NCBI GenBank assembly: GCA_009911035.1
Contig: QXWO01000003.1
Span: 33,470-97,469, forward strand
Length of the DNA stretch: 64,000 nt
DNA from: Lachnospiraceae bacterium
GTDB taxonomy: Bacteria > Bacillota > Clostridia > Lachnospirales > Lachnospiraceae
Direction of reading: 5' to 3'
The notes under the pieces are model-generated. The model saw only the letters and a program-made list of their open reading frames with translations, did not search any database and was not told the DNA's origin. The stretch's first letter is position 1, and each line of letters opens with the position of its first letter. The position numbers were made by a program, and so were the translations under genes. Shown here piece after piece: positions 9,070 through 20,495 of the stretch.

Positions 9070-11418
9070 TTACAGCAGTGCCCGCTTAAAGACTTCTTTC
9101 ATATCCTTCACATAGGTGATGGTAAGGCCGCCTTTGATTTCCTCCGAGATTTCATCAATATCCTTTTTGTTCTCAAAAGGGACCAATACTTCCTTAAGGC
9201 CAGCCATCTTTGCAGCTAGAATTTTCTCTTTAAGGCCGCCAATGGGAAGCACGCGGCCCCGCAGGGTCACTTCCCCAGTCATGGCAAGATCGCTGCGCAC
9301 AGGTTTTCCCGTGATAGCTGAATACATAGCCGCCGCCATGGTAATTCCCGCGGAAGGGCCGTCCTTGGGCACTGCCCCTTCGGGAATATGTATATGAAAA
9401 TCATTTTCTTTAAATACTTCCGGTTGGATGTGACTTTCTTCTCCGATCGAACGCACATAACTCATGCCGATTATGGCGGATTCCTTCATCACATCCCCCA
9501 TCTGCCCTGTCAGCTCGATTTCACCTTTGCCGGGCATACGGTTTACCTCAATCTGCAGGGTATCGCCTCCCACACTAGTCCATGCAAGTCCCCTGACGAT
9601 TCCCACCTGGGGTTCCTTGTTTGCCTTATCCAGCATATACTTCTTCTTCCCCAGATATTTATCCAGCCCGGAAGCCGTCACTTTGATTTTCTCTTTTTCC
9701 TCTCCTGCTTCCCTGGCCTCAAGAATCTCCTTAGCCGACTTCCGGCAAATATCCCCTATTTTCCGTTCCAGCTCCCGTACCCCTGCTTCCTTGGTGTAAT
9801 AGGTGATAATGTTCTTAAGGGCGCCGTCCTGAATGGACAGCATGGATTTGGTGATGCCATTGCGCTCCATCTGCTTACCAAGGAGATGTTCCTTTGCAAT
9901 ATGGAACTTCTCATTTTCCGTATAGCTGTTCACCTCGATCACTTCCATACGGTCAAGAAGAGGACGTGGGATCGTCTGGGTGGTATTTGCCGTGGCTATG
10001 AAAAGCACCTCCGACAAATCCAGCGGAATCTCCACATAATGATCCCTGAATCTCACATTCTGTTCCCCGTCTAAGACTTCCAGAAGGGCGGAGAAAGTAT
10101 CGCCCTTGTAATCGTTGCTCACCTTGTCGATCTCATCTAAAAGCATCAAAGGATTTCTGACCCCTGCCTGCTTTAAACCTGCAGCAATCCGTCCCGGCAT
10201 GGCGCCTACGTAGGTCTTGCGGTGTCCTCTGATTTCCGCCTCATCCCGCACGCCGCCTAAGCAGATTCTGATATACTTCTTGTTCAGCGCCGTGGCCACG
10301 CTCCTTGCAATGGAAGTCTTTCCAGTTCCCGGCGGCCCTACCAGACATAAAATCGGGCTTTCCCCTTTCCTTGTCAGACATCTTACTGCCAAGAATTCCA
10401 AAATCCGTTCCTTCACCTGTTCCAGCCCGTAATGCTCCCGCTCCAGAATTTCTCTGGCACGCTTCATACTCTCATTGTCCTCAGAAGCCTTATCCCAGGG
10501 AAGCTCCAGAAGCGTTTCTATATACGCTCTCTCCACTGCACTTTCGGAGCTGCTTCCTGCAAGACTTTTAAAACGGCTGATTTCTTTCTTTATTTTTTCC
10601 TTCACCTTATCGGGAGCCTGCAAATTATTTAACGCCTCATCAAACTGATCCGCATCGGAAAAAGTATCTTTTTCCCCCAGTTCTTCCCTGACATAATTGA
10701 GTTGTTCCCGCAGAAGGTATTCCCGCTGGTTGTTATCGACCCGCTGTCTCACTTTGTAGGCAAGTTCCTCCCTTGCCTTGGCAATCTCTATTTCCTTAAG
10801 CAGATATTCGCACAGAATCTGGTATCGTTCTTTCAGCGCCACTGCCTCCAAAATCTGCTGCTTCTGATGATGACGCATTGGCAGATTCATTGCAATCTGA
10901 TCCATCAGGCTCCCGGCGTCCTTTATCTGCGCGTACCTCTGGGTGCTGTTCTTATCTCCTCTGGCATAATGGGAGGAGAATTCCGTAAAATACTCCAGGA
11001 TCTGGCGAACCATGGCTTCCTTTTCCACCTCGTCCATCCCCTCATCCGGCTCTGGCGCCAATTCTAAATAAGCCTCCAGAAACCTGGTGTTTTCCGCATT
11101 GATCCCCTTAAGAATTCCCCGGCTGTTCCCCTCTGCAAGGACCCGGATAATCTGATTGGGAAGCTTGGTGATTTGTTTGACAGTGGAAATCGTCCCCATA
11201 GGGCAGAGATCATCTTCCCCCGGATCGTCCTCACTGCCATCCTTCTGCGTCACCAGAAACAGTTTGCCGCCTTTCATCATTGCCATCTCAAGGGCCTGAA
11301 TAGATTTTTCCCTGTTTAAATCAAAATGGATCACTATATCTGGTAAAATAGTCATTCCCCTCATAGGAATCAAGGGCATTGTCAGAAGCCGCCCAGCCTC
11401 TTCTATTTTATTGTTCAT
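9070..11418 (-). CDS. lon: ATP-dependent protease Lon
   Basis: 782 residues, normal for LonA. Layout: N-terminal substrate-recognition domain starting [11 protein letters not shown], an AAA+ module with Walker A GPPGTGKT and Walker B LLDEIDK, and a C-terminal serine protease domain with the catalytic Ser in PKDGPSAG and the partner Lys in GGLKEK. It degrades misfolded and regulatory proteins in the cytoplasm. The start at 11418 follows AAAGGAGAACTT. A hairpin lies between clpX and lon, so lon may be partly uncoupled from the upstream genes. Confidence 0.97.
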   Translation of the reverse strand: MNNKIEEAGRLLTMPLIPMRGMTILPDIVIHFDLNREKSIQALEMAMMKGGKLFLVTQKDGSEDDPGEDDLCPMGTISTVKQITKLPNQIIRVLAEGNSRGILKGINAENTRFLEAYLELAPEPDEGMDEVEKEAMVRQILEYFTEFSSHYARGDKNSTQRYAQIKDAGSLMDQIAMNLPMRHHQKQQILEAVALKERYQILCEYLLKEIEIAKAREELAYKVRQRVDNNQREYLLREQLNYVREELGEKDTFSDADQFDEALNNLQAPDKVKEKIKKEISRFKSLAGSSSESAVERAYIETLLELPWDKASEDNESMKRAREILEREHYGLEQVKERILEFLAVRCLTRKGESPILCLVGPPGTGKTSIARSVATALNKKYIRICLGGVRDEAEIRGHRKTYVGAMPGRIAAGLKQAGVRNPLMLLDEIDKVSNDYKGDTFSALLEVLDGEQNVRFRDHYVEIPLDLSEVLFIATANTTQTIPRPLLDRMEVIEVNSYTENEKFHIAKEHLLGKQMERNGITKSMLSIQDGALKNIITYYTKEAGVRELERKIGDICRKSAKEILEAREAGEEKEKIKVTASGLDKYLGKKKYMLDKANKEPQVGIVRGLAWTSVGGDTLQIEVNRMPGKGEIELTGQMGDVMKESAIIGMSYVRSIGEESHIQPEVFKENDFHIHIPEGAVPKDGPSAGITMAAAMYSAITGKPVRSDLAMTGEVTLRGRVLPIGGLKEKILAAKMAGLKEVLVPFENKKDIDEISEEIKGGLTITYVKDMKEVFKRALL

Positions 11419-11504
11419 AAGTTCTCCTTTTTTATCATTTTGACGGGGGCTGGAAAGATTCCCGTGCTCCCCGCATATTCCATGCACATGTGCCTGCATA
11501 TGTA

Positions 11505-11533
11505 CATAAAATGCCGCCTGTCGGCGGCATTTT
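11505..11533 (-). terminator. Hairpin between clpX and lon
   Basis: AAAATGCCGCC and GGCGGCATTTT form a strong stem right after the clpX stop, followed by only four T on the minus strand. It may act as a partial terminator or an mRNA end-stabilising structure. Confidence 0.65.
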
Positions 11534-12787
11534 TTATCTGGCTCTGCGCATTACTTCACGATGTATCAATAAAGGTTCGCTTGTACCTTCTACCGCTCCT
11601 TTTGTAATAACGCACTCTTCAATTGTTTCATCCGACGGAATCTGGTACATCACGTCCATCATTACCTTTTCCATAATGGAGCGCAGTCCCCTTGCTCCTG
11701 TTTTTCTCTCAAATGCCTGTTTTGCAATCATCTCCACAGCGTCCTTCTCAAAAGTAAGCTTCACATCGTCAAAACCGAAAAGCTTCTGGTACTGCTTGAC
11801 CAGCGCACTCTTAGGCTCCGTAAGGATTCTGTAAAGGGATTCCTCATCCAGGCCCTCTAAGGCCACATTAATAGGCACACGCCCTACAAACTCAGGAATA
11901 AGCCCGAATTTCACCAGATCCTGGGGTGTCACTTCGCTTAATAATTCGCTTATTTCCTTGTTGCTCCGGTCTGCAATCTCTGCATCAAATCCGATGGACT
12001 TCCTGTTCAGCCTGCTCTCAACGATTTTTTCCAGACCGTCGAAAGCACCGCCGCAAATAAACAGAATATTGGATGTGTCAATCTGCAAAAGTTCCTGATG
12101 GGGATGTTTCCTCCCGCCCTGGGGCGGCACACTGGCAACTGTTCCCTCCACGATCTTAAGAAGCGCCTGCTGTACACCTTCGCCGGACACGTCTCTGGTT
12201 ATGGAGACATTTTCACTTTTCTTGGTGATCTTGTCAATTTCATCAATATAAATAATTCCAAACTGGGCGCGCTCGATATCATAATCGGCTGCCTGTATCA
12301 GTTTCAACAGAATATTCTCCACGTCCTCGCCCACATAACCGGCCTCTGTCAGTGTGGTGGCATCCGCTATGGCAAAAGGTACGTTGATAATCTTAGCCAG
12401 CGTCTGGGCAAGATAAGTCTTACCTGAACCTGTAGGGCCTATCATAATAATGTTGCTCTTCTGGAGTTCCACATCATCCATATCCCTTGGCGCTGTCACT
12501 CTCTTATAATGATTATACACTGCAACCGCCAGTACTTTCTTTGCCTCTTCCTGCCCGATTACATAATCATCCAGAAAGTCTTTAATTTCCACCGGCTTTA
12601 ACAGATTGATGGAAAATTCTGTCTCTTCCACCTCTTCCTCGTATTCTTCCTCCACAATATCAGCGCAGATTTCCACACATTCATCGCAGATATATACGCC
12701 AGCCGGCCCTGCAATTAATTTTTTCACCTGATCCTGCGTCTTATTGCAAAAAGAACACCGGATGTTGTCAGAACCTTTTATTGCCAT
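11534..12787 (-). CDS. clpX: ATP-dependent Clp protease ATP-binding subunit ClpX
   Basis: 417 residues. An N-terminal zinc-binding domain with two Cys pairs (CSFC and CDEC) precedes the AAA+ domain with Walker A GPTGSGKT, Walker [10 protein letters not shown] and sensor motifs. The Ile-Gly-Phe tripeptide that docks ClpX on ClpP is present as IGF in [10 protein letters not shown]. It unfolds substrates and feeds them to ClpP, encoded 32 bases upstream in the same direction. Confidence 0.97.
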   Translation of the reverse strand: MAIKGSDNIRCSFCNKTQDQVKKLIAGPAGVYICDECVEICADIVEEEYEEEVEETEFSINLLKPVEIKDFLDDYVIGQEEAKKVLAVAVYNHYKRVTAPRDMDDVELQKSNIIMIGPTGSGKTYLAQTLAKIINVPFAIADATTLTEAGYVGEDVENILLKLIQAADYDIERAQFGIIYIDEIDKITKKSENVSITRDVSGEGVQQALLKIVEGTVASVPPQGGRKHPHQELLQIDTSNILFICGGAFDGLEKIVESRLNRKSIGFDAEIADRSNKEISELLSEVTPQDLVKFGLIPEFVGRVPINVALEGLDEESLYRILTEPKSALVKQYQKLFGFDDVKLTFEKDAVEMIAKQAFERKTGARGLRSIMEKVMMDVMYQIPSDETIEECVITKGAVEGTSEPLLIHREVMRRAR

Positions 12788-12819
12788 TTTCCTACCTCAT
12801 ATAAACCTGAATAAATTAT

Positions 12820-13410
12820 TTACTCCTCAGCCCGTTTGTAGACAACCCTGTCAATCAGGCCGTATTCCTTAGCTTCCTCGGCCGTCATCCAGTTATCCCT
12901 CTCTGTATCCGCCGCAATCACATCATAATCCCTGCCTGTATTTTCAGCCAGAATCTTGTTCAGCTTCTCCTTGGTACGCAGGATGTGTCTTGCTGCAATT
13001 TCAATCTCTGTGGCCTGCCCCTGTGCACCGCCGAGAGGCTGGTGAATCATGATTTCCGCATTGGGAAGGGCAAGGCGCTTGCCTTTTGTCCCTCCAGCCA
13101 GTAGGAATGCCCCCATGCTGGCAGCCATGCCCATGCAATAAGTGGACACGTCACACTTCACATACTGCATGGTATCGTAAATCGCCATGCCTGCGGTCAC
13201 ACTCCCTCCCGGGCTGTTAATATAAAACTGGATATCTTTCTCTGGGTCTTCCGCTTCCAGAAACAGCATCTGCGCCACAATCAGGCTTGCTGTCACCTCG
13301 TTTACCTCTTCCCCGAGAAAGATGATTCTTTCCTTTAAAAGTCTGGAATAAATATCGTAGGAACGCTCTCCCCTGCTGGTCTGTTCAATGACATAAGGCA
13401 CTAAGCTCAT
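12820..13410 (-). CDS. clpP: ATP-dependent Clp protease proteolytic subunit ClpP
   Basis: 196 residues. The catalytic triad is Ser98 in GMAASMG, His123 in IMIHQPLGG and Asp172 in ERDNWM. It forms the tetradecameric proteolytic barrel used with ClpX. The start [10 protein letters not shown] is standard. It lies between tig and clpX, the conserved order. Confidence 0.97.
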   Translation of the reverse strand: MSLVPYVIEQTSRGERSYDIYSRLLKERIIFLGEEVNEVTASLIVAQMLFLEAEDPEKDIQFYINSPGGSVTAGMAIYDTMQYVKCDVSTYCMGMAASMGAFLLAGGTKGKRLALPNAEIMIHQPLGGAQGQATEIEIAARHILRTKEKLNKILAENTGRDYDVIAADTERDNWMTAEEAKEYGLIDRVVYKRAEE

Positions 13411-13466
13411 TTCATTATCCTCCTATCCGCCAATCCTTCCTTTAGATACAAAAAGCGCACGCTCAA

Positions 13467-14753
13467 TTATTTCTCTTTTGACTGCTCCACTGCGAATTCA
13501 GCAGCTTTTCTCACTGCAATATCTTCTTTGATCTGAGATACGCTCTTTTCAGGCAGCATTTCTTTTACCTTATCAACTTCCATCTGGTAAGCCTCTGCCA
13601 TTGCCTTTAATTCCTGCTCGTAGTCTTCCTCAGAAGCTTCGATATTTTCTGCTTTCGCAATAGCTTCCAGTACCAGTCTGGACTTGATCCTCTTCTCCGC
13701 CTGGGGTTTTACCTGTTCGATCATCCTCTCATAGCTTGCCCCGGTAAACTGAAGATACTGCTCCATGCTAAGGCCCTGCATCTGTATTCTCTGTGCAAAT
13801 TCATCCATCATCTGTCTCTGCTGTGTTTCCACCATAGCGTCAGGAATTTCCATGTCGGAATCATTTACGATTGCCTCGATAACTGCAGCTTCTTTCGCTT
13901 CCTTTGCATCTTTCTCTTTCTTTTCTGTCAGTTTAGCCTTAACATCCGCTTTGTATTCTTCAAGGGTATCAAATTCTGAAACTTCCCCTGCAAACTCATC
14001 ATCTAATTCAGGAAGCTCTTTCTCCTTGATTTCTTTAATGGTACACTTAAATACTGCTGCTTTCCCCCGCAAATCTTCCGCCTGGTAGTCTTCCGGGAAG
14101 GTAACATTTACTTCTGTTTCCTTATTGATTTCCGCGCCAATCAACTGCGCTTCAAATCCGGGAATAAATGCGCCGGAACCGATGGTAAGGGGATAGTTTT
14201 CACCCTTGCCGCCTTCAAAAGCAACACCGTCCACAAATCCTTCAAAATCCAGGACCGTCATATCCCCGTCCTTTACAGGTCTGTCGGTAACTTCAATATT
14301 CCTTGCGTTATTCTCCCGCTCTTTGTTTATTTCTGCATCGACTTCTTCGTCTGTCACATTAAGGTCCGCTTTATCCACTGCGACCCCTTTATATTTGCCC
14401 AGCTTTACTTCCGGCTTTAATGCAACTTCTGCTGTAAAAATAAAAGGTTCTCCTTTTTTGATCTGGGTCACTTCTATCGAAGGAGATGATACAATATCCT
14501 CACCGCATTCTTCCACAGCCTTCTCATATGCATCAGGAATCAGTTCATTGGCAGCATCCTCATAAAAAATCTCCGGCCCGTACATTTTTTCTACCATCTG
14601 ACGGGGCACCTTGCCCTTTCTGAAACCGGGAATACTAATTTTATTCTTGTTCTTTAAAAAAGCATTCTGCAATGCCTTCTCTAACTCCTGCGCTGAAACC
14701 TCAATGATAAGCTTCGCCATGTTCTTTTCCTGTTTTTCCACCTGTACGCTCAT
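13467..14753 (-). CDS. tig: Trigger factor (ribosome-associated chaperone and prolyl isomerase)
   Basis: 428 residues in the usual three parts: N-terminal ribosome-binding domain with the signature GFRKGKVPR, a central FKBP-type isomerase domain (DFEGFVDG), and a helical C-terminal chaperone domain. It binds nascent chains at the ribosome exit. The start at 14753 is used because AAGGAGG overlaps the codons just after an earlier ATG at 14774, so that earlier ATG is less likely. First gene of the tig-clpP-clpX-lon-engB run. Confidence 0.96.
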   Translation of the reverse strand: MSVQVEKQEKNMAKLIIEVSAQELEKALQNAFLKNKNKISIPGFRKGKVPRQMVEKMYGPEIFYEDAANELIPDAYEKAVEECGEDIVSSPSIEVTQIKKGEPFIFTAEVALKPEVKLGKYKGVAVDKADLNVTDEEVDAEINKERENNARNIEVTDRPVKDGDMTVLDFEGFVDGVAFEGGKGENYPLTIGSGAFIPGFEAQLIGAEINKETEVNVTFPEDYQAEDLRGKAAVFKCTIKEIKEKELPELDDEFAGEVSEFDTLEEYKADVKAKLTEKKEKDAKEAKEAAVIEAIVNDSDMEIPDAMVETQQRQMMDEFAQRIQMQGLSMEQYLQFTGASYERMIEQVKPQAEKRIKSRLVLEAIAKAENIEASEEDYEQELKAMAEAYQMEVDKVKEMLPEKSVSQIKEDIAVRKAAEFAVEQSKEK

Positions 14754-14839
14754 TTTAAGTACATCCTCCTTCATGATTCCTGTGTCTTTTTTATATAAAT
14801 TTACTGCTTATTTACAAGCATAGCTACAGTCATTTTACG

Positions 14840-14868
14840 ATTATATCATACCCGGAAAAAAATTACCA
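14840..14868 (-). promoter_or_regulatory. Promoter of tig
   Basis: On the minus strand an extended -10, TGATATAAT (TG at the right spacing before TATAAT), lies 17 nt after a weak -35 TGGTAA, about 85 bases upstream of the tig start. It is the only clear vegetative promoter in this intergenic region. Confidence 0.65.
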
Positions 14869-14927
14869 GATTTTTATACGAAAATTAGTAACAAACACTG
14901 CCACGCTCGAAATATTCTTCTGTTAAG

Positions 14928-14965
14928 TAAAATACCGTCTGACAGATGATACATCTGCCAGACGG
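14928..14965 (-). terminator. Intrinsic terminator of chemoreceptor gene
   Basis: CCGTCTGGCAGATG pairs with CATCTGTCAGACGG, followed by TATTTTAC on the minus strand. The stem is nearly the same as that after the second chemoreceptor, so the terminator was probably duplicated with the gene. Confidence 0.8.
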
Positions 14966-14990
14966 TGCATGTGTTTATGTAACAAATATA

Positions 14991-16694
14991 TTATTTATTG
15001 TCTAACAATTGGAACTGGCTGACAAGCTCGTCCAATGTAATTGCCTGTGCCGACAACTGCTGGCTGGTAGCGGATGCTTCCTCTGCAGTTGCGGAGTTGC
15101 TCTGTACCACTTCTGAAATCTGGCTGACACCCTGCTCTGCCTGACGCATGGTTTCCGCCTGGTCTCCTGCCATAACGCTTATCTCCTTGGAGGAAGATGC
15201 CATCTGTTTGATTCCGTCCACAACAATTTCTATGGAGGCCGCTGCCTGTTCTGCTGCACGGTTGCCGTCCGCTACTTCCTGCATGGAGCCTTCTATCAGT
15301 TCCCTTGTATCCACAGCTGCTTTCGCACTCTGCTCTGCAAGCTGCCTGATCTGGTCTGCCACTACCGCAAAGCCGCGGCCTGCTTCCCCTGCTCTTGCTG
15401 CCTCAATGGATGCATTTAAGGATAAAAGGTTGGTCTGTGACGCGATGGATTCGATTTCGGAAATAATATTTCCAATCTTTGCGGAAGTCTCGTTGATCCG
15501 CGCCATAGCCGCCATCATATTATTCATGCCTGTACGGCTGCGGTCTGCCTCGTCTGCATATTTCTTAGCCTGGACATAAGACTGCTCTGCACTTTCTGCG
15601 CTTTTTTCCACTGTTTCTGTAATATTGATAATGGTTGCCTGCAATTCTTCCACTGCCCCGGCCTGTTCTGTTGCTCCTTCCGCCAGTGCCTGGGATGCTT
15701 CTGCTAAATTGCTGGATCCTGCGGATACTTGGCTGGATGCTTCTCCGATAGAGCGGATGGTCGTTGTCATCTGGTCCCTTAAACCTCTCATGGAGGCAAA
15801 CAATTTAGCAAATTCCCCGGTGTATTTTTCCGGGATCTTGGAACGGACTGCGTAGTTGCCGCTTGCCATCTTTCCTAACAAATCTTCCAAATCATGGATA
15901 ATTACATTCAGGTTCTCTGCCATGATAGTAGCTTCTTTTACCAGGGCTGCCACTTCGTCATCCGTATTTATGACAGGGAAATAGGATACCAGATCCCCCT
16001 GTGCAAAAGTAACCAGACGCTGTCCCAGTTCCTTAAGAGGACGTGCAATCCCTATGGCAATGCTCTTTCCTATCCGTGTGGAGATAACCATTGCCGCAGC
16101 AATTACGATTATGATTACTATTGCCAGTATCCAGCTTAATATGGTTAGGTTGGTTGCCAGACTGTTCCCTTCCGTTACCTTTACATTCAAAAGATTTTCC
16201 AGCTTTGTGTAAATGCTACTGTAGGCTCCGCCTAATTCATTTAGGGCAATCTCCTGCGCCTGCTTGCACAGCTCTCTGTCGGTAGTCGCCCCAAGGCTTA
16301 CAATCCTGTTATCCAGTTCCCAGTAAGCGTCCAGCTCCGCCTTGATGGCATCATAAGTTTCCCTTCCATCTTCTGAAACAATGGATTTTTCCACATCCGC
16401 AAAATACTGCTCAAACAACGCCTTGTGTTCCGCATGCTGGGCCACTACTGTTGCAATGGCATCGGCATCATCATACCCGATTGCCGCCCGCAAAGACGAT
16501 CTTACATCTGCAAACTCAAACATGGCCTTCCCGATATCTCCCTGGGCAAAACCAAAGTTAGTCAGTGCATAAGAATACCTTGCAGCTACAATAAACATTG
16601 CTATAATCCCCACAATAGCTGACAGTGCCGTGATTGATGACACTACAAGAAAAGATTTGGTGAGCCTTTTCTCGATTTTCTCTTTTTTAAACAT
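14991..16694 (-). CDS. Methyl-accepting chemotaxis protein, four-helix-bundle sensor (copy A)
   Basis: 567 residues. One membrane helix near residues 12-35 and one near 190-212 flank an all-helical extracytoplasmic domain of about 150 residues. HAMP and a long signalling domain follow, with the [15 protein letters not shown] tip. The signalling half is almost identical to the neighbouring receptor (16911-18611), while the sensor half has drifted more. Strong GGGAGGAAAGGG ribosome site. Ligand unknown. Confidence 0.95.
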   Translation of the reverse strand: MFKKEKIEKRLTKSFLVVSSITALSAIVGIIAMFIVAARYSYALTNFGFAQGDIGKAMFEFADVRSSLRAAIGYDDADAIATVVAQHAEHKALFEQYFADVEKSIVSEDGRETYDAIKAELDAYWELDNRIVSLGATTDRELCKQAQEIALNELGGAYSSIYTKLENLLNVKVTEGNSLATNLTILSWILAIVIIIVIAAAMVISTRIGKSIAIGIARPLKELGQRLVTFAQGDLVSYFPVINTDDEVAALVKEATIMAENLNVIIHDLEDLLGKMASGNYAVRSKIPEKYTGEFAKLFASMRGLRDQMTTTIRSIGEASSQVSAGSSNLAEASQALAEGATEQAGAVEELQATIINITETVEKSAESAEQSYVQAKKYADEADRSRTGMNNMMAAMARINETSAKIGNIISEIESIASQTNLLSLNASIEAARAGEAGRGFAVVADQIRQLAEQSAKAAVDTRELIEGSMQEVADGNRAAEQAAASIEIVVDGIKQMASSSKEISVMAGDQAETMRQAEQGVSQISEVVQSNSATAEEASATSQQLSAQAITLDELVSQFQLLDNK

Positions 16695-16814
16695 TACCCT
16701 TTCCTCCCTGTCTCATAATGCTGCTATACCGCAAGCTGGAATTTCTCTACACTAATTCTACCATCTTTTAAAAACTTTACAATATATCTGTGCATATTTT
16801 CCAATTTTTTTCTA

Positions 16815-16856
16815 AAAAAATACCGTCTGACAGGTAATTCATACCTGTCAGACGGC
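16815..16856 (-). terminator. Intrinsic terminator of chemoreceptor gene
   Basis: CCGTCTGACAGGT pairs perfectly with ACCTGTCAGACGG, followed by TATTTTTTTAG on the minus strand. Strong, and homologous to the terminator at 14928-14965. Confidence 0.9.
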
Positions 16857-16910
16857 ACTATCTGCCTTTCTCTCCAATCAATGCAGTAAAAACATTCTGA
16901 CAGAGAGATT

Positions 16911-18611
16911 TTATTTGCCTTCCAAAACAAACTGGCTTACAAGGTCGTCCAGTGTAATTGCCTGTGCGGAAAGTTCCTCGCTTGTGGCGGACGCTTCTTC
17001 TGCAGTTGCCGAATTACTCTGCACTACCTCTGAGATCTGGCTGACGCCCTGCTCTGCCTGACGCATGGTTTCCGCCTGATCTCCTGCCATAACGCTTATC
17101 TCCTTGGAGGAAGATGCCATCTGCCCAATTCCATCCACCACCAGTTCAATAGATGCTGCCGCCTGTTCTGCTGCCCGGTTGCCGTCTGCAACCTCCTGCA
17201 TGGAGCCTTCTATCAGTTCCCTTGTATCCACGGCAGCTTTCGCGCTCTGCTCTGCAAGCTGCCTGATCTGGTCTGCCACTACCGCAAAGCCGCGGCCTGC
17301 TTCCCCAGCCCTTGCCGCCTCAATGGATGCATTTAAGGATAAAAGGTTGGTCTGTGACGCAATGGATTCGATTTCGGAAATAATATTTCCAATCTTTGCG
17401 GAAGTCTCGTTGATCCGTGCCATAGCTGCCATCATATTATTCATGCCTGTGCGGCTGCGTTCTGCCTCGTCCGCATATTTCCGGGCCTGGTTGTAGGATT
17501 CTTCCGCACTTTCCGCGCTTCTTTCCACTGTTTCCGTAATGTTGATAATGGTTGCCTGCAATTCTTCCACTGCCCCAGCCTGCTCTGTTGCTCCTTCCGC
17601 CAGTGCCTGGGATGCTTCTGCCAGATTACTGGCCCCCGCAGATACCTGGCTGGATGCCTCTCCGATAGAACGGATCGTTTCATTCATCTGTTTTTTGAGT
17701 CCCCGCAAAGCTTCAATCACCTTTACGAAATCACCGGAATACTTCTCAGAGATTTTGGACCTGACAGCATAGTTGCCGCCTGCCATCGCTCCCAGCAGTT
17801 CTCCCACATCATTAATGATCGCATTCAGGTTGTCAGCCATCATAGATGCTTCCTTTATCAGATCCGACACTTCATCTTCCGTATCCGCCTGGTTAAAGGG
17901 CGATGCCAGATCCCCTCTGGCGAAAGTATCAAATCTCTCTCCCAAGGCTTTCAGCGGAGCAGCAATTCCCCTTGCAATGCCTTTTCCTATGCGGGTTGCC
18001 GCCACCATGGAAACTATGATCACTATAAAAATAACTGCTATAAGAACCAAGCTTAAAATTTTAAGGCTGGTTGACAGCTCGTTTCCTTCATCCACTTTTA
18101 CGTCCAAAAGTCCCTGGAGCTTTGCATAAATACTGTTGTATACTCCTCCGAGCTGGTTAAGGGCCATCTCCTGCGCCTGTCTGCTCCGCTCCGGGTCTGT
18201 TGTTGCGCCCAAATTCACGATTTCTGTATCCAGTTTCCAGTATGTCTCCAGTTCTGCCTCGATTTCATCATAGGTTTTTCTTCCATCTTCTGACACAATG
18301 GTCTTTTCCACCGCTGCAAAATATTCCAGAAACCGTGCCTTGTTCTCATTATGCTGTGCCACTACAGTAACAATAGCCTCCTCGTTATCATAACCAATCG
18401 ATGCTCTTAAGGATGATCTTACATCCGCAAATTCAAACATGGCTTTTCCGATATCTCCCTGGGCAAAGCCGAAGTTGATAAGTGCATAGGAATATTTTGA
18501 CGATAAAACAAATATTGCTATAATTCCCACAACTGCTGAAAAAGCTGTGATGGCAGCTATTAATACGAAAGATTTTGTAAGTCTTTTCTCTATTCTGTCC
18601 TTTTTAAACAT
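16911..18611 (-). CDS. Methyl-accepting chemotaxis protein, four-helix-bundle sensor (copy B)
   Basis: 566 residues, same architecture as the receptor at 14991-16694: two membrane helices, helical sensor domain, HAMP, signalling hairpin with the conserved tip. The sensor halves align throughout (shared [18 protein letters not shown]), so the pair arose by tandem duplication. Divergence is concentrated in the ligand-facing part and the HAMP region. Ribosome site AAAGGAGAAG upstream. Confidence 0.95.
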   Translation of the reverse strand: MFKKDRIEKRLTKSFVLIAAITAFSAVVGIIAIFVLSSKYSYALINFGFAQGDIGKAMFEFADVRSSLRASIGYDNEEAIVTVVAQHNENKARFLEYFAAVEKTIVSEDGRKTYDEIEAELETYWKLDTEIVNLGATTDPERSRQAQEMALNQLGGVYNSIYAKLQGLLDVKVDEGNELSTSLKILSLVLIAVIFIVIIVSMVAATRIGKGIARGIAAPLKALGERFDTFARGDLASPFNQADTEDEVSDLIKEASMMADNLNAIINDVGELLGAMAGGNYAVRSKISEKYSGDFVKVIEALRGLKKQMNETIRSIGEASSQVSAGASNLAEASQALAEGATEQAGAVEELQATIINITETVERSAESAEESYNQARKYADEAERSRTGMNNMMAAMARINETSAKIGNIISEIESIASQTNLLSLNASIEAARAGEAGRGFAVVADQIRQLAEQSAKAAVDTRELIEGSMQEVADGNRAAEQAAASIELVVDGIGQMASSSKEISVMAGDQAETMRQAEQGVSQISEVVQSNSATAEEASATSEELSAQAITLDDLVSQFVLEGK

Positions 18612-19327
18612 GGCTATTTTCTTCTCCTTTATCCATTTTCACTTTGTCCCGAACCACCGCCCCGCACTTCCCCTGTGCGCCGGCCCAAATCCCTGTGCCC
18701 CGGACTGCACGGCATCCTTGCCTTGACCTCACCTTCCTATTTAGTTGTCTTCATTCTATCCATCCACAGTCCACTTGTGCTGTTGGAAATATGAAGATTC
18801 ACCTGCATAACCCCAAAGCAACATTCCCCCTCTCTTTTTCTTTTTTCAGCCGTCTCTCAGTCCCGGACAAAAAACTGCTCCGGGCGGATGCTGTCTTCTT
18901 TGCGTCAGAGCACGCTCCGTCCTCTGCAAAAATACTTCCTTTTCCTATGCGTTCCCTTCCGGCTGCGGTGCCTGCATAATCCCCCAGAACCGTAATGCGC
19001 CTGTGGCGCTTTACCAACCTTTGGCAAAAAATCCCCTCCTGATTTTCCGCTTTATGTACAGAACTTTACCCGCCTCATGCCACTCCGGCAGGCCGGGCAG
19101 GAAATACCCACAAAAAAAAGAACATAGAAGTCTTTTATTTCCTATTAATATTCCCGCCTTAGCTTTTGTATAAATTATATAATATTTGTTAATAATATTC
19201 AACATTTTTAATCACATTTGATACATTTTTCCGCGCAGAATATGTTTGCATTTCCAAACAGTTCTATTTATTGATGAGCAGGCAGTAGAATAATGATTTC
19301 CTCTGCCTGCGCAGACTGCTTATTAAA
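18612..19327. other. Intergenic stretch without a convincing gene
   Basis: About 700 bases between the chemoreceptor and the prophage border. Open frames here are short, lack ribosome sites and have atypical composition. A GCAGGCAG/CTGCCTGC inverted repeat lies at about 19278-19312. It probably holds promoter sequence for the chemoreceptor and decayed sequence; I see no RNA gene. Confidence 0.5.
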
Positions 19328-19365
19328 AACAGCCCGCCTGCATCTGCAGACGGGCCATTCTTTTT
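19328..19365 (-). terminator. Bidirectional-looking terminator after the SASP-like fragment
   Basis: GCCCGTCTGCA and TGCAGGCGGGC form an 11-bp stem followed on the minus strand by TGTTTTTAAT. It lies right after the stop codon of the spore-protein-like fragment, as expected for the terminator of that gene. Confidence 0.85.
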
Positions 19366-19374
19366 GCTGTTTTG

Positions 19375-19461
19375 TTATTTCATCTGTTCTTCTTGCTTCT
19401 TGATCATTCTACGAACCATTTCACCGCCAATGGACCCAGCTTCCTTAGAAGCTAATTGATA
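19375..19461 (-). pseudogene. 3' fragment of an alpha/beta-type SASP-like gene, at the prophage junction
   Basis: Reading the minus strand into the TAA at 19375-19377 gives about 28 residues: LASKEAGSIGG, then EMVRRMIKKQEEQMK. This is the C-terminal pattern of small acid-soluble spore proteins (conserved GxIGG followed by a basic helix). No start codon or upstream part is present: the frame runs straight into phage sequence and hits a stop near 19488. The gene's own terminator follows. The prophage therefore most likely inserted in this gene, with the 5' part expected at the far prophage end outside the window. Alternatively this is a displaced duplicate 3' end and the gene is intact elsewhere. 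Confidence 0.7.
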
Positions 19462-19471
19462 ACACGAAATC

Positions 19472-20485
19472 CTAGAAACTGGGCTTTACAGTAACTTTTC
19501 CGTTGTTATTCTTCGCCCAGTACCTTACTTCTCTGCTATCCACATGTACAAAACTATTATACTGGATTATTCCTTTGACATCAAGCGACTGTGCATACCG
19601 GGCCACCTCTGCAGGTGTATGACCTTTGACAACGATATCAAAGGCCTGCCCCTTCATGTGGTGGGATTTCTTTGCGCCGCCTACCTTCTTATTGTAGCTT
19701 TCTGTCCGGTATCCGCTGTTGACAGTTACCGGAGCACCGAAATGGTCCCGGATAGCCTGCAGCTTGTTATGGACAAAGTCCACATCAATCAGGATTTTGT
19801 CGGAGCCGTCTTTACACCGGAATTCGCTCACCTTGAAATTGCGGGATATGTATGTGTTTCCATCCCTTTTCATGGAAAACTCTTTCACCGCTGATTCGGC
19901 ATTGCTTTCATTGGCTGGCATATTCCCATAGTAGATATTCATATCCACATCCGTAGAGATACCCGTAATCCTTCCTGTAGAGGAATGCTGCCACATAAAA
20001 GGATTGTAATCCCCCTTGCTGGACGAATACTTTGCTAGCCACAAAGGATATTTGCTTAAATCCCCGAATTTCCCTGTCAGGTAATCCACATTAGAGTAAA
20101 CTCCGGCCTCATAGCCCTTACCAGCCAGATAATCGCAGAACGCTTTTATAATGGCCGTCCGGCTCTCTTTTGTTTGTGGGTTGCGCTTATCAGAATCATA
20201 CTCCCAGTCGGCCCATACCCGCATGGTGATGATATCCTTATACCCCTCAATGCATTTTTCACACATTTTGGCGTTAAGGACTGCCTCCTCCGTGTTAGCG
20301 GCATAAATGAACCAGTAAATACCAATTTTCAAACCTGTCGTATGGGCCCCGCAGATATTGTTGATAAACTGCTTGTCCATGGTAGACTTTCCATACCCGG
20401 CGCGGATGATTACAAAATCTACTGACTGTTTTACTTTCTGCCAGTCAATTATTCCGTTGTGGTAAGATACATCAATCCCCTTCAT
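19472..20485 (-). CDS. Endolysin: GH25 muramidase plus M15 peptidase
   Basis: 337 residues in two catalytic parts. The N-terminal ~190 residues are a GH25 lysozyme: it starts MKGIDVSYHNG and carries the WADWEYD catalytic motif. Residues ~205-335 form an M15-type L,D/D-Ala-D-Ala peptidase, with SHHMKGQAFDI and FVHVD supplying the zinc-binding His and Asp residues. It can thus cut both glycan strands and peptides of peptidoglycan. There is no signal peptide, so release depends on the holin just upstream. It is the last prophage gene before the host fragment. Confidence 0.93.
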   Translation of the reverse strand: MKGIDVSYHNGIIDWQKVKQSVDFVIIRAGYGKSTMDKQFINNICGAHTTGLKIGIYWFIYAANTEEAVLNAKMCEKCIEGYKDIITMRVWADWEYDSDKRNPQTKESRTAIIKAFCDYLAGKGYEAGVYSNVDYLTGKFGDLSKYPLWLAKYSSSKGDYNPFMWQHSSTGRITGISTDVDMNIYYGNMPANESNAESAVKEFSMKRDGNTYISRNFKVSEFRCKDGSDKILIDVDFVHNKLQAIRDHFGAPVTVNSGYRTESYNKKVGGAKKSHHMKGQAFDIVVKGHTPAEVARYAQSLDVKGIIQYNSFVHVDSREVRYWAKNNNGKVTVKPSF

Positions 20486-20495
20486 TCGGACACCT

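Noticed and set aside
16724-16930. 68-residue frame between the two chemoreceptors
   Set aside because: Runs through the terminator hairpin and has no ribosome site.
18644-19205. Several short frames left of the prophage border
   Set aside because: No ribosome sites, atypical composition, no recognisable motifs.
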